Of a stretch of 64,000 nt of DNA, positions 38,805 to 47,906 are shown piece after piece (positions within the stretch are counted from its first letter, which is position 1; every line of letters starts with the position of its first letter). Both the position numbers and the translations under genes were made by a program. The stretch is from Alteromonas portus. Its GTDB lineage: Bacteria; Pseudomonadota; Gammaproteobacteria; Enterobacterales; Alteromonadaceae. The DNA lies in contig NZ_SWCO01000009.1 of NCBI RefSeq assembly GCF_005117025.1, forward strand, positions 62,001 to 126,000. The letters are read 5' to 3'. The notes beneath the pieces are model-generated. The model had not been told where the DNA came from. It saw only the letters and a program-made list of their open reading frames with translations, and searched no databases.

Positions 38805-40337
38805 ATGAACCATTCATCTAATACATCTCAAAAACAGCGTATTGTCATCGTAGGTGGCGGCACTGCCGGCTGGCTTACAGCCGCTATCGTCGCAGCTAAA
38901 CACAAGGTAGCAATGGGTGAATGTGGCTTAGACATCACTTTGGTCGAGTCCAGTGACATTCCTACTGTCGGCGTAGGTGAAGGAACGTGGCCAACAATGC
39001 GCAACACGCTGAAAGATATTGGCCTGTCTGAAAAAGAAGTATTTAGACGCTGTAGCGCTGCATTCAAGCAAGGCGGAAAGTTTGTTAATTGGGTAAATGG
39101 CGACGGTGACTTCTATTACCACCCGTTTACCGTTCCGCTAGGTTATGGTCGTGTTGAGATGGCCCCCTATGTAGGCGATATAGCAAATTTTGCCAACGCC
39201 ACTAACTTTCAGCAGCATGTGTGTGAGCGTAATATGGCGCCTCGTACGCTTAACGAACAGGAATACAGCAGCGCACAATCTAACTACGCTTATCATCTGG
39301 ATGCGGGTGCATTCGCTGACATGTTACGAGACTTCAGTAAGACAGAGCTAGGCGTTAAACACATTGTCGCTACTGTAGAAGACGTAGCTGCTACCTCAAA
39401 CGAACACATTGAAAGCGTTACCCTTAACAACGGCATGGTTTTGAAAGCTGATTTATTTGTCGATTGTTCAGGTTTTCGCTCGCTATTGCTTGGCGAAACC
39501 CTCGGTGAAAGCGTAGTTTCTACAGACGGCGTGCTATTTAATAACTCAGCCCTTGCCCTTCATGTACCTCACGAAGAAGACTTCGAAATAAAGCCTTACA
39601 CCCAAGCAACAGCGCAAGAAGCAGGCTGGATTTGGGATATTGGTTTATCGTCTCGAAGAGGTGTAGGCCATGTTTACTCCACCGAATTTACCACCGATGA
39701 ACGGGCTGAAGAAGTGCTACGTCAGTACGTGGGTGATAAGCACGGAGACCTAAAAGCTCGCACAATTCGCTTCAACTCTGGTTATAAGAAGCGCATTTGG
39801 AAAGGAAATTGTATTGCTGTAGGCCTTTCAGCAGGCTTCGTAGAGCCATTAGAAGCAACGGCCCTTATGCTTATTGAGATTTCAGCGCGTTATATTGCAG
39901 AGCAAATGCCGTTGCCAGAATCAGCTATGCCTATCGTTAGCCAGCGCTTTAACAAGCAAATGAACTATCGCTGGCAGCGCATTATCGACTTCTTAAAACT
40001 ACATTATATTTTCAATCAACGCAGTGAACCTTACTGGGTTGCCAATCGCGATCCTTCAACTATTCCCGACTCATTAAAAGAAGATTTGGAGATATGGAAG
40101 TACCGCGGCCCACAAATTGCTGATTTTTCAGCGGCAATAGAGCTATTCCCTGCCGCCAGTTATCAGTACGTACTATATGGAATGGGATTTTCTCCAGACT
40201 TTTCTTTGCAATCTCATTTCTACAACGAACGTGACCTAGCTGATAAGGTCATTCAGCAAAATCAGCTTATCACGCAGCAAAAACTGAGCAGCTTACCTAA
40301 TCACCGCGACTACATTGAGCAATGGTTAGCGAGTTAA
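38805..40337 (+). CDS. Flavin-dependent tryptophan halogenase-family protein
   Basis: The protein has 510 residues and an FAD-binding GGGTAG motif (17-22). K88 in AAFKQGGKF aligns by eye with the catalytic lysine of PrnA. The WxWxIP signature appears as W275-I-W277-D-I-G280, so the proline is replaced by glycine. True chlorination is not certain. Genes of this family frequently sit beside TonB receptors for sugars in Alteromonadales, with no known substrate. It is probably cotranscribed with the SapC gene 13 bases on. Confidence 0.85.
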   Translation: MNHSSNTSQKQRIVIVGGGTAGWLTAAIVAAKHKVAMGECGLDITLVESSDIPTVGVGEGTWPTMRNTLKDIGLSEKEVFRRCSAAFKQGGKFVNWVNGDGDFYYHPFTVPLGYGRVEMAPYVGDIANFANATNFQQHVCERNMAPRTLNEQEYSSAQSNYAYHLDAGAFADMLRDFSKTELGVKHIVATVEDVAATSNEHIESVTLNNGMVLKADLFVDCSGFRSLLLGETLGESVVSTDGVLFNNSALALHVPHEEDFEIKPYTQATAQEAGWIWDIGLSSRRGVGHVYSTEFTTDERAEEVLRQYVGDKHGDLKARTIRFNSGYKKRIWKGNCIAVGLSAGFVEPLEATALMLIEISARYIAEQMPLPESAMPIVSQRFNKQMNYRWQRIIDFLKLHYIFNQRSEPYWVANRDPSTIPDSLKEDLEIWKYRGPQIADFSAAIELFPAASYQYVLYGMGFSPDFSLQSHFYNERDLADKVIQQNQLITQQKLSSLPNHRDYIEQWLAS

Positions 40338-40350
40338 CGAGAACTATAAT

Positions 40351-41100
40351 ATGCCAAAATTTGAAACTTTATCGGCTGATGCCCACAGCACGCTCACTAT
40401 TGATGAGAGCAAACTTGCTAGCACTTATTCGAAGTTCCATCTTCTCAACATTGAGATAAAGGAAGCGGTTCAAGCATCTAGCGATTTCCCACTTTTTTTC
40501 AGCAAATCAACCGAAGCAAAGTATTGGACAATTTCAGCACTGTGCGGCCTGGCTCCCCAAGAAAACGTGTTTGAAACACAAGGTACATGGCTTGGTCATT
40601 ATGCACCGCTTAGTCTTCGCACCTTACCTTTTATTGTGCGTTTGGGAAATGAAGGTCAGCAGCAAGAAGTATTGATTGATGTCGACTCGCCAGCTATTTC
40701 ATCTCAAAACGGTGAAGCGCTTTTTTTATCTTCAAAGCGTCCGACTGCGTACTTGGATAACAAGAAGAAACTGTTAGAAGAGCGCGTAACCGCCATGCAG
40801 CAGACTGCTGTAATGATGAACCAAATAAGCGAGATGGGACTTATTCATTCTGTTGACTTGATTATAGAGTTCAAGGACAACACCAGCCAGCGCGTGGGCG
40901 GATTAGCGACAGTAAACGAACAGCGCTTGCAGAATTTAACAGCGGACGAACTGGCGAATTTAAACCAAAAAGGCCTACTTAACGTGCTGTTTAATATTCT
41001 TGGTTCTATTTTGCAAGTGAACCGCGTTATTCGTCTTCATAACACTAAATTTCCTGATCGCGCTGTAAACAACATTAAGTTCGAAACCAGCAAGTCATAA
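40351..41100 (+). CDS. SapC family protein
   Basis: The protein has 249 residues and no signal peptide. The body resembles the SapC family (PF07277), which in marine gammaproteobacteria recurs between tryptophan halogenase-like and TonB receptor genes. Its role is unknown; a link to S-layer secretion has been proposed for the family name. It lies 13 bases after the halogenase and 20 before the symporter, so it belongs to one operon. Confidence 0.75.
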   Translation: MPKFETLSADAHSTLTIDESKLASTYSKFHLLNIEIKEAVQASSDFPLFFSKSTEAKYWTISALCGLAPQENVFETQGTWLGHYAPLSLRTLPFIVRLGNEGQQQEVLIDVDSPAISSQNGEALFLSSKRPTAYLDNKKKLLEERVTAMQQTAVMMNQISEMGLIHSVDLIIEFKDNTSQRVGGLATVNEQRLQNLTADELANLNQKGLLNVLFNILGSILQVNRVIRLHNTKFPDRAVNNIKFETSKS

Positions 41101-41120
41101 CTGCCCTCTAGGAGTAAAAC

Positions 41121-42578
41121 ATGTTTTCCAGCACTATTCAGGTGTCTGTTTTTGTCTTTGTGACTGCTTTAATTGGTTTTCTTACCTATTTAAGTTGCCG
41201 CGGACAAAATAGAAATGCTCAAAACCAAAACCGCGAATACTTTCTTGCAGGCGGAGGTCTAGCTTGGTATTTCGTTGCGGGTAGTATCACGCTCACCAAC
41301 TTAAGTACCGATCAGCTAGTAGGTATGAACGGTAACCAAATGGCCTTGTTAGCCCTATGGGAACTAGCAGCGGTTGTAGGCCTTTTCGTACTGGCAAAAG
41401 TATTTCTGCCCGTGTATTACAAATTCAAGTGTACAACCACAACAGAACTTCTAGAGCAGCGCTATCACGACAAGCATATCCGAGCGGTAATCAGTGCTTT
41501 GTTTTTCGCGGGTAGTGCACTCATTTTCTGCCCAGCGGTAATTTATTCGGGCTCGTTGTTTATGCAGTCTATGTTTAACGTTGAACTACCGCTCATGTAC
41601 ATTGCAGTTATCTTCGTTATCGTTGGTGCCCTGTACGCTATCTTCGGCGGTCTTCGCGCAGTAGCAGTGTCTGATACCTACTCAGGCGTGCTTCTTTTAA
41701 CCATGGCAGTACTGGTGGTTATTCTAGCGCTTCAAGCCATCGACTATAACTTTGACGGCATCCCGCAGGAGCGCCTTACACTAATTGGCGATGATGAGTC
41801 TCCAATCCCGTGGCACACCTTGCTTACCGGTATGATTTTTATTCAAATGTTCTACTGGGGAACGAACCAGGTTATTACGCAACGCGCTATGGCTGCCCCT
41901 TCATTAAAAGAGGCACAAAAAGGTGTGTTCGCAGCTGCCGGTATCCGCTTACTCATTGTGCCTGCAATTATTGTTATTCCAGGTATCGTTTCATACAAAC
42001 TATTCGGAGATATTGGCGATAGCGCCTACGGTAAGATTGTTGCCACTGTATTGCCCGATTGGCTTTCTGGCGTATTCGCTGCGGCCATGGCAGCTGCGGT
42101 ATTAACCACGTTCAACAGTAACTTGAATTCAGCCACAGCACTTTATGTGTGCGACATTCACGAAAGCTATGTCAATAAAACACCTAACGTGCCTAAGCTA
42201 AGCGGATACGTGACTGTTCTATTGTGTTTGGTATCGCTTGCGCTTATTCCTGTATACCAACAAGCTGATAGTATTATTAACCTGGTTCAAAAGCTTTATG
42301 GCCTATTAAGCATGCCTATTCTTTCGGTATTTATCGTGGGTTTGCTGTTTAGAAACGTACACGCTTTTGCCGCCATTGGCGCGGTACTATTCGGTGTTTC
42401 TATTTATGCACTTATGAGCTTTGAAGCTTCACCCATGTATGCGCCATTTGGGCTTCATTATATACACCTTATGTTCGCAACCCTTATTGGCTGTGTCGCA
42501 TTCGCACTTATTGTGAACCGCGTGGTGTTTAACCAAAAAGCAGAGTTTTCTTTAGAGCTTTATAAAAAAGAAGCTTAA
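41121..42578 (+). CDS. SSS-family sodium:sugar symporter
   Basis: The protein has 485 residues and about 13-14 membrane segments. It carries the SSS features: an N-terminal REYFLAGGGLAW motif (about 35-46), GSITLTNLSTDQLVGMNG, and a FGGLRAVAVSD block. It should import sugar across the inner membrane with sodium. Galactose or a galactoside is inferred from the GH36 gene next door. The ribosome site is TAGGAG seven bases before the ATG. A terminator follows. Confidence 0.85.
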   Translation: MFSSTIQVSVFVFVTALIGFLTYLSCRGQNRNAQNQNREYFLAGGGLAWYFVAGSITLTNLSTDQLVGMNGNQMALLALWELAAVVGLFVLAKVFLPVYYKFKCTTTTELLEQRYHDKHIRAVISALFFAGSALIFCPAVIYSGSLFMQSMFNVELPLMYIAVIFVIVGALYAIFGGLRAVAVSDTYSGVLLLTMAVLVVILALQAIDYNFDGIPQERLTLIGDDESPIPWHTLLTGMIFIQMFYWGTNQVITQRAMAAPSLKEAQKGVFAAAGIRLLIVPAIIVIPGIVSYKLFGDIGDSAYGKIVATVLPDWLSGVFAAAMAAAVLTTFNSNLNSATALYVCDIHESYVNKTPNVPKLSGYVTVLLCLVSLALIPVYQQADSIINLVQKLYGLLSMPILSVFIVGLLFRNVHAFAAIGAVLFGVSIYALMSFEASPMYAPFGLHYIHLMFATLIGCVAFALIVNRVVFNQKAEFSLELYKKEA

Positions 42579-42599
42579 CATTTTAGAAACACGTAGAAG

Positions 42600-42626
42600 A
42601 AGGATGTCATTTGGCATCCTTTTTTG
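42600..42626 (+). terminator. Intrinsic terminator after the symporter gene
   Basis: AAGGATG and CATCCTT form a 7-bp stem followed by a T-run at 42620-42625. It separates the receptor-to-symporter transcript from the alpha-galactosidase gene. Confidence 0.8.
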
Positions 42627-42706
42627 TTTTTAACATTTTATTTTAATATCAGTACATTTAAATTGGTCAGACTTCAATTACGCTGCAATGCAGACTAACA
42701 TTGAAA

Positions 42707-42720
42707 GTTAAACGTTTACC
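42707..42720. promoter_or_regulatory. LacI-family-type operator before alpha-galactosidase
   Basis: GTTAAACGTTTACC contains the perfect 10-base palindrome TAAACGTTTA. It is 130 bases upstream of the GH36 start and shares the AAACGTTT core with the site at 35673-35687. Confidence 0.55.
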
Positions 42721-42849
42721 CTAAAGATGTGGAATCGTCATAGTGAACGTGATTAAATATTCCTACAATAAGCAGCTAAGCTTCATTTAGATGTTTGTAA
42801 AAAATTAGCTAAGCCACCAAATTTACGTTTTTTTAACGCTGAGGTTTTT

Positions 42850-44979
42850 ATGTCGTCACTTTCTCCCTTCGTGCGCCTGTCGAACGAAAAGGCTACTTTA
42901 ATATTCGACTGCCAAGGTCGTATGCCCAAGGTTATTTACTATGGTGCGCCATTAAGTGACAGCACCACCCCAGAAATGCTAAGTGTTCTTAATACACGTC
43001 AAGAAGCTAAATGTGCGCCGGTTATCGAGCCACCGATTACACTAGTACCTACTCACGGTGAAGGTTGGACAGGTCAGCCAGGGCTAGAGGTATCGGGCAA
43101 TGCAGATCAATGGTCGGCTGGCTTTAGCTTGGTTGATGTTAATCATAACGCGCAATCTGTCTCTTTTATTGCCGAAGACACGTACCGCGGTATGCGCCTT
43201 ATTACAACTGCCGAACTCGATGCAGATACCAGTGTGGTTAAGTATGTTTCTCGCATTGAAAATAGCAGTGATACTCCACTTAACTTAACTTACTTAAATG
43301 CAGCAAGCCTTCCGCTTCCTACAACGGTTAGTAAAATTAAGACATTCGAAGGTCGCTGGTCAGCAGAGTTTCAGACCAAAGATCACGATCTCTTCTTTGG
43401 CAGTTATGTACGTGAAAATCGCCGTGGCAAAACCTCTCACGACACCTTTCCTGGCCTGATTGCATTCCCTCAAGGTACGGGGGAGCTTAACGGTGAGTGC
43501 TATGGTTACCACCTTGGTGCCTCAGCAAACCATAAGCTTCGCGCAGAGCTAATGGCTGACGGTAGAAGCTATGTTCAGTTCGGTGAATTACTCTTCCCGG
43601 GTGAAGTGGTACTTAATGCAGGAGAAAGCTATACGTCGCCAGTGCTTTATACTGGCTACGGCTGTGATGGCTTTTCTTCACTGTCGCAACAGTTCCACAA
43701 TTTCATTCGCAGTAATGTGCTAAACCATACCGCTGAATCAAAGCCTCGCCCAGTGCACTACAACACATGGGAAGGAATTTATTTTGACCATAACGAAGAT
43801 GAGCTTAAAGCCTTGGCTGATAAGGTAGCTCCACTAGGTATTGAGCGCTTCGTTCTAGATGATGGTTGGTTCAAAGGGCGCAGAAACGATAAAGCTGGAC
43901 TTGGTGACTGGTTTGTAGATGAAGCCATCTATCCAGAAGGACTAAATGGATTAATTGACCATGTTACTGGTCTTGGCATGGAATTCGGCATTTGGTTTGA
44001 GCCAGAAATGGTTAACCCAGATAGCGACTTATATCGCGCGCATCCTGAATGGGCACTTCAAACTGAAAACAACCCTCATGTGCCATTTAGAAACCAATAT
44101 GTATTGGATTTAACCAACCCTGAAGTGGTTGAGTACCTGTATAAAGTGATTACTGATGTACTGAAAGCCTATCCCAAAATAAGCTACATCAAGTGGGACA
44201 TGAACCGCGACGTAAACCATCCAGGAAATCTTCAGGGCAAACCTGCTATGCACGGTCAAATGGCTGCGCTGTATAGTTTAATTGACCGCGTTAAAGCCGC
44301 CAAACCAGGCATTGAGATTGAAAGCTGCTGTTCAGGCGGCGGCCGTGTAGATTTGGGTATTTTGCCACATACAGATCGCTTCTGGACGTCAGACTCTAAC
44401 GACGCACTAGACCGTTTGTACATTCAGCGCGGCTGCTCTTACTTCTTCCCATCAGAAGTAATGGGCGCCCACGTAGGTCCGCGTGACTGCCATATTACAG
44501 GTCGTAACCTACCTATTGAGATTCGTTCAGCAGTAGCTTTGTTTGGTCACATGGGCATAGAAATGGACCCACGTGAACTGACAGATCACGAACAAAAAGT
44601 GCTCTCCGATGCTATCTCACTTTATAAAAAGTATCGACATATTACCCACGGCGGCGACCTATTCCGCATGGACGATGACGGTATGAACGTGAAATTTGGT
44701 TACGTGTCGAAAGACAAGCAGGAAGGCATTTTTGCGTATAACAGCGTTACAGAAACCGTACGCACCACGCCGAACCGTTTCTACTTTGCGGGGCTTGATG
44801 TTAACAAGCAATACACCATCGAACGCGTATGGCCTGAAAAGCTAAAAGAATACACCCCGTCTATTTTGCAACAAACAGACGGGCAAGTGTTCTCTGGTGA
44901 AGTGTTAATGAAGTACGGTATGCAGCTGCCGGTACTTTTCCCTCAGACAGCGTTAATTTATACCGTTAAAGCGCTGTAG
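42850..44979 (+). CDS. Alpha-galactosidase, glycoside hydrolase family 36
   Basis: The protein has 709 residues, the usual GH36 length, with an N-terminal beta-sandwich (about 1-320), a TIM barrel (about 330-640) and a C-terminal beta domain. The nucleophile is D450 in IKWDMNRD and the acid/base is D515 in TSDSNDALDRL; ESCCSGGGR lies between them. No signal peptide is seen, so it acts in the cytoplasm on raffinose/melibiose-type sugars brought in by the symporter. The ribosome site GAGG is 7 bases upstream. It has its own promoter region. Confidence 0.95.
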   Translation: MSSLSPFVRLSNEKATLIFDCQGRMPKVIYYGAPLSDSTTPEMLSVLNTRQEAKCAPVIEPPITLVPTHGEGWTGQPGLEVSGNADQWSAGFSLVDVNHNAQSVSFIAEDTYRGMRLITTAELDADTSVVKYVSRIENSSDTPLNLTYLNAASLPLPTTVSKIKTFEGRWSAEFQTKDHDLFFGSYVRENRRGKTSHDTFPGLIAFPQGTGELNGECYGYHLGASANHKLRAELMADGRSYVQFGELLFPGEVVLNAGESYTSPVLYTGYGCDGFSSLSQQFHNFIRSNVLNHTAESKPRPVHYNTWEGIYFDHNEDELKALADKVAPLGIERFVLDDGWFKGRRNDKAGLGDWFVDEAIYPEGLNGLIDHVTGLGMEFGIWFEPEMVNPDSDLYRAHPEWALQTENNPHVPFRNQYVLDLTNPEVVEYLYKVITDVLKAYPKISYIKWDMNRDVNHPGNLQGKPAMHGQMAALYSLIDRVKAAKPGIEIESCCSGGGRVDLGILPHTDRFWTSDSNDALDRLYIQRGCSYFFPSEVMGAHVGPRDCHITGRNLPIEIRSAVALFGHMGIEMDPRELTDHEQKVLSDAISLYKKYRHITHGGDLFRMDDDGMNVKFGYVSKDKQEGIFAYNSVTETVRTTPNRFYFAGLDVNKQYTIERVWPEKLKEYTPSILQQTDGQVFSGEVLMKYGMQLPVLFPQTALIYTVKAL

Positions 44980-45012
44980 CGCATAAACACTTGATTTAAA
45001 GATGCGAAAAAG

Positions 45013-45048
45013 CGAGCTTTGCGGTGCTACACCGCAGCTCGTTTTTTT
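45013..45048. terminator. Bidirectional terminator between alpha-galactosidase and TPR gene
   Basis: CGAGCT-tt-GCGGTG pairs with CACCGC-AGCTCG around a 2-3-base loop, with T-runs on both strands. It serves the two convergent genes. The stop codon of the minus-strand gene (45027-45029) lies inside the stem. Confidence 0.85.
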
Positions 45049-46118
45049 ATTGCCTTTTTAATTTCCTTAAGTGTTTTAGCAAAGCGTTCATCGCTGTCTT
45101 CTTTTATCGTCTCAACAAGGTTTTGCGCTTCATTCACTTTGTCTGCGTTAAGAAGAAGTTCAGCTAAGCGCAACCGGGCCCAATTAGCTCCTGGTAAGCC
45201 TTTAGTATCAATGGTAGTAACTTGGTAGTCTTCCAAATAGCTCTTTAACGCATTAATACCTGAATCTGTGTATTCCCCACTTTCAACAGCAACTTGCCCT
45301 AGGCGATACTTTCCGTACATAAGATTGGATTTACGCTCTTGATACGTATCCCAAGCCTCAGTATCTGCTTTTGAAACGACAGCCAAATCTGTATCTGATA
45401 ATGGCAACAATGTATCGTAAGACGCAGCATACTGCTCATCACCTAAATAAAAGCTACCTAGCTCAACCCTAGCGCGAATATGGGTACTATCATCTTCAAT
45501 CAAAGAGGCGAAGATTGCCTCTGCTTCTGCCTGTTTATCTTTTTCTAAATAAACCTTGGCTGTAGCGAACTGCCCTTCTGTAACATCTAGTTTTGAGATT
45601 GTTTGCGCAAGTGTCGTGGCCTCATCCAAATCGCCACCAGCAATAGAGGGGGCCATTAGATGAAATTGCAATAAGGCTTGGTAGACAGCGACCTGTTCCG
45701 GGGCAATTTCTACGGCTGTTTCTAGACTCTTTTTAGCTTTTTTAGCATAGCCCAGGGCCGAGAATATACTGCTTGAAGCTTGGGCGCCCATTACGCTCGC
45801 GTGAGTGTGATAAGCCTTATAATTATCACTGTAATCCGCAATAAATTGCTCTGCAGCCTCTTCCGCATCATCTAAATCTATGTTCATAAGCGCAGAAATA
45901 AGCATGTTGTGCTGTTCTGGCGATTTGCTTTCAACGGTATCGAGGGTTTCTACAATGTAATTAAAGTCTTCTTTTTTGAAGTAGGTTTTTAGCGTTTCTA
46001 CATCATCGGCGCTTGCTGTAGCAACCTTCTGTGCTGCTGCATGGCTTTGGGTAACAGTCATGGACGGTATTAATATGAAAGAGCAGGCACATAATGCTGA
46101 CACAGTAAATTTACGCAT
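45027..46118 (-). CDS. Exported TPR-repeat protein
   Basis: The start is taken at the ATG at 46118 (MRKFTVSALCACSFILIPS...), which has AAGGAAG upstream and gives a clean signal peptide cleaved after SHA (about residue 27); a longer frame to 46274 crosses the upstream terminator. The mature part (about 335 residues) is helical with TPR-like repeats (AVYQALLQFHL, ARVELGSFYLG). No enzymatic motif is seen. It is probably a periplasmic protein that mediates protein contacts. Confidence 0.65.
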   Translation of the reverse strand: MRKFTVSALCACSFILIPSMTVTQSHAAAQKVATASADDVETLKTYFKKEDFNYIVETLDTVESKSPEQHNMLISALMNIDLDDAEEAAEQFIADYSDNYKAYHTHASVMGAQASSSIFSALGYAKKAKKSLETAVEIAPEQVAVYQALLQFHLMAPSIAGGDLDEATTLAQTISKLDVTEGQFATAKVYLEKDKQAEAEAIFASLIEDDSTHIRARVELGSFYLGDEQYAASYDTLLPLSDTDLAVVSKADTEAWDTYQERKSNLMYGKYRLGQVAVESGEYTDSGINALKSYLEDYQVTTIDTKGLPGANWARLRLAELLLNADKVNEAQNLVETIKEDSDERFAKTLKEIKKAIKKRAAV

Positions 46119-46254
46119 TTTCACTTCCTTATGGTTGAGTTTATGGGATAGCCGAGATACCGCTTTAAAGCGCTTTTTACTATCGAGAGTTGGTAGAAGC
46201 AGTCTTACATTACGCCACAATGGGTTACGATAGAAAATAAATATGTAACAAAAT

Positions 46255-46280
46255 AAAAAAGGATGCTGATGCATCCTTTT
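46255..46280 (-). terminator. Terminator between hydrolase and TPR gene
   Basis: GGATGC and GCATCC form a 6-bp stem with a TGAT loop, flanked by an A-run on the left and TTTT on the right, so T-runs appear on both strands. It ends the hydrolase transcript 9 bases past its stop. Confidence 0.75.
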
Positions 46281-46288
46281 CTAAGCTT

Positions 46289-47575
46289 TTATTTTCCGTC
46301 CATTTCGAGGCCTAACGCCCAACGGTCGTCAAAGCCCTTCCAAGGCTCTGGCTTCTTACCGCCTACGGGGATTTGGGCGCTACTGCCACTCACGTTCAGG
46401 TATTCACAATCATCTTTTAAACCTTTTACATGGCAATTCATAAGCGCTAACGCGAAGTGCTCGTTGATAGCATTAAGCTTTTGTACTTCCCACGCAGGTT
46501 CAATGTAGCTTCCCAAATCAAACTCGCTGCCATAGGCTTCTTTTGGGGCAGGGTGAGGTGCGACATTATGACGCGCATTTTTAACGGTAAGCAGTTTAGA
46601 GCCTTCACTCCCAGTATTTTCGAATAACCATTTAATGCCGTTGTAACCAGAAATATCGTCGTTATCACCCGCTACATAAAGAACCGGCACCTTGATGTTA
46701 TTTAGTGATTCAACATCAAATAGCTGATGTTGCCCACCCCATGGCGCCAGCGCAAGCGCTGCTTTCCATGCAGGAAGTACATCTTTGCTACTTTCTTCAC
46801 CACCGGCGCACGTATTTAGCGCGTCTTTAATAAGGGCTGCCACTTTAGGGTCTTGTGTACCGGTAAAGGTTGCTGCTGTTTGATCGTTGAATGCATAGCA
46901 ACCACCTACTGTACTAACTGCGCCGTACCCTCCCATTGAATAACCAATTACCCCTGCTTTACTTGCGTCGACATTATCTTTGAAAAATTCGTTATCGCTG
47001 ATGCTGTTTAAAGTAAGTACTTGGTCTCGTGAGCGGTTTAGTAATGTGCTTGGAAAACCTGAGTACGGGTTTTCAGCAAAATTAACGTCTTTATTCGTAG
47101 AATCTGTGTGGTCGATTGCCGCTACTACATAGCCGTGAGACGCAAGGTGTTCACCTAGATAAAACATAAGAGTGCGGTAGCCGGTATACCCGTGTGATAT
47201 GACAATTACAGGGTAACCAGAGTCTGACTTAGCAATCGGAACATCTCGGCTTGCATCACCCTCTATTTCAAATACTTGACCGCTGCGCGTTTCATTCACA
47301 TAGGTTGCTGACTTAGCTGCGCTTGAAGCGGGATACCAAACCTCTAGAGTCAATTTACGTTCGACATCATTTCCAGCAATATCTTTCACTTTGTCAGCAT
47401 AAGCCACTTCAATGGTGCGTACTCCAACAGTATGCTCGCCACTTTCACTCAGTGACGGCATGACATCTGCGGGGAACGGCTTATAAAGCGTTTGGGCAGC
47501 TGATACCGACGTAGATATAACGGCGGTTGCTGAGAACAGAGCAACTCCGCCGAAAAGCAGGGATAACGTTTTCAT
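46289..47575 (-). CDS. Secreted alpha/beta hydrolase, PAF-acetylhydrolase-like
   Basis: The protein has 428 residues from the ATG at 47575 (a second ATG lies four codons upstream at 47587), with a signal peptide ending near VSAAQ. The nucleophile elbow is GYSMGGYG, and the oxyanion region is VISHGYTGYR. The fold and the paired SHGYTG/GYSMGG blocks match the platelet-activating-factor acetylhydrolase isoform II group. The substrate is not known. No clear ribosome site helps to choose the start. Confidence 0.75.
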   Translation of the reverse strand: MKTLSLLFGGVALFSATAVISTSVSAAQTLYKPFPADVMPSLSESGEHTVGVRTIEVAYADKVKDIAGNDVERKLTLEVWYPASSAAKSATYVNETRSGQVFEIEGDASRDVPIAKSDSGYPVIVISHGYTGYRTLMFYLGEHLASHGYVVAAIDHTDSTNKDVNFAENPYSGFPSTLLNRSRDQVLTLNSISDNEFFKDNVDASKAGVIGYSMGGYGAVSTVGGCYAFNDQTAATFTGTQDPKVAALIKDALNTCAGGEESSKDVLPAWKAALALAPWGGQHQLFDVESLNNIKVPVLYVAGDNDDISGYNGIKWLFENTGSEGSKLLTVKNARHNVAPHPAPKEAYGSEFDLGSYIEPAWEVQKLNAINEHFALALMNCHVKGLKDDCEYLNVSGSSAQIPVGGKKPEPWKGFDDRWALGLEMDGK

Positions 47576-47587
47576 AATGATAGGCAT

Positions 47588-47906
47588 TTTTTTAATTAAG
47601 TTAATAAATTAATAATACCTTTTAACGAGTGAGGAGCAAGATATGTGCTATTTTTAATGGTAATTAGGATCAATAAAAAGCAATGATTCAAAAAGGTAAA
47701 ACGTATTACCCTCCCGTTCATTATATTTCCTTTAATGGGCGCAATTCATTTATCAATGTCAGTTATATTTTTAACCTTAAAATTAATGTTCGGCTTGTCT
47801 TAACAAGCCTCGCATTGTCATTGCTGTATTCGATTAGTTTGCTAGCAAAGGGACACAGGTATTTGGAAATAATGGCCAAAAGCTGCATCCACATGGCTTA
47901 CTATCT
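47588..47906. other. Non-coding gap between two hydrolase genes
   Basis: This 319-base AT-rich stretch holds no gene I can support. A 79-codon plus-strand frame here runs into the 3' end of the next gene and has no ribosome site. The promoter of the upstream hydrolase should lie at 47588-47700. Confidence 0.5.
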
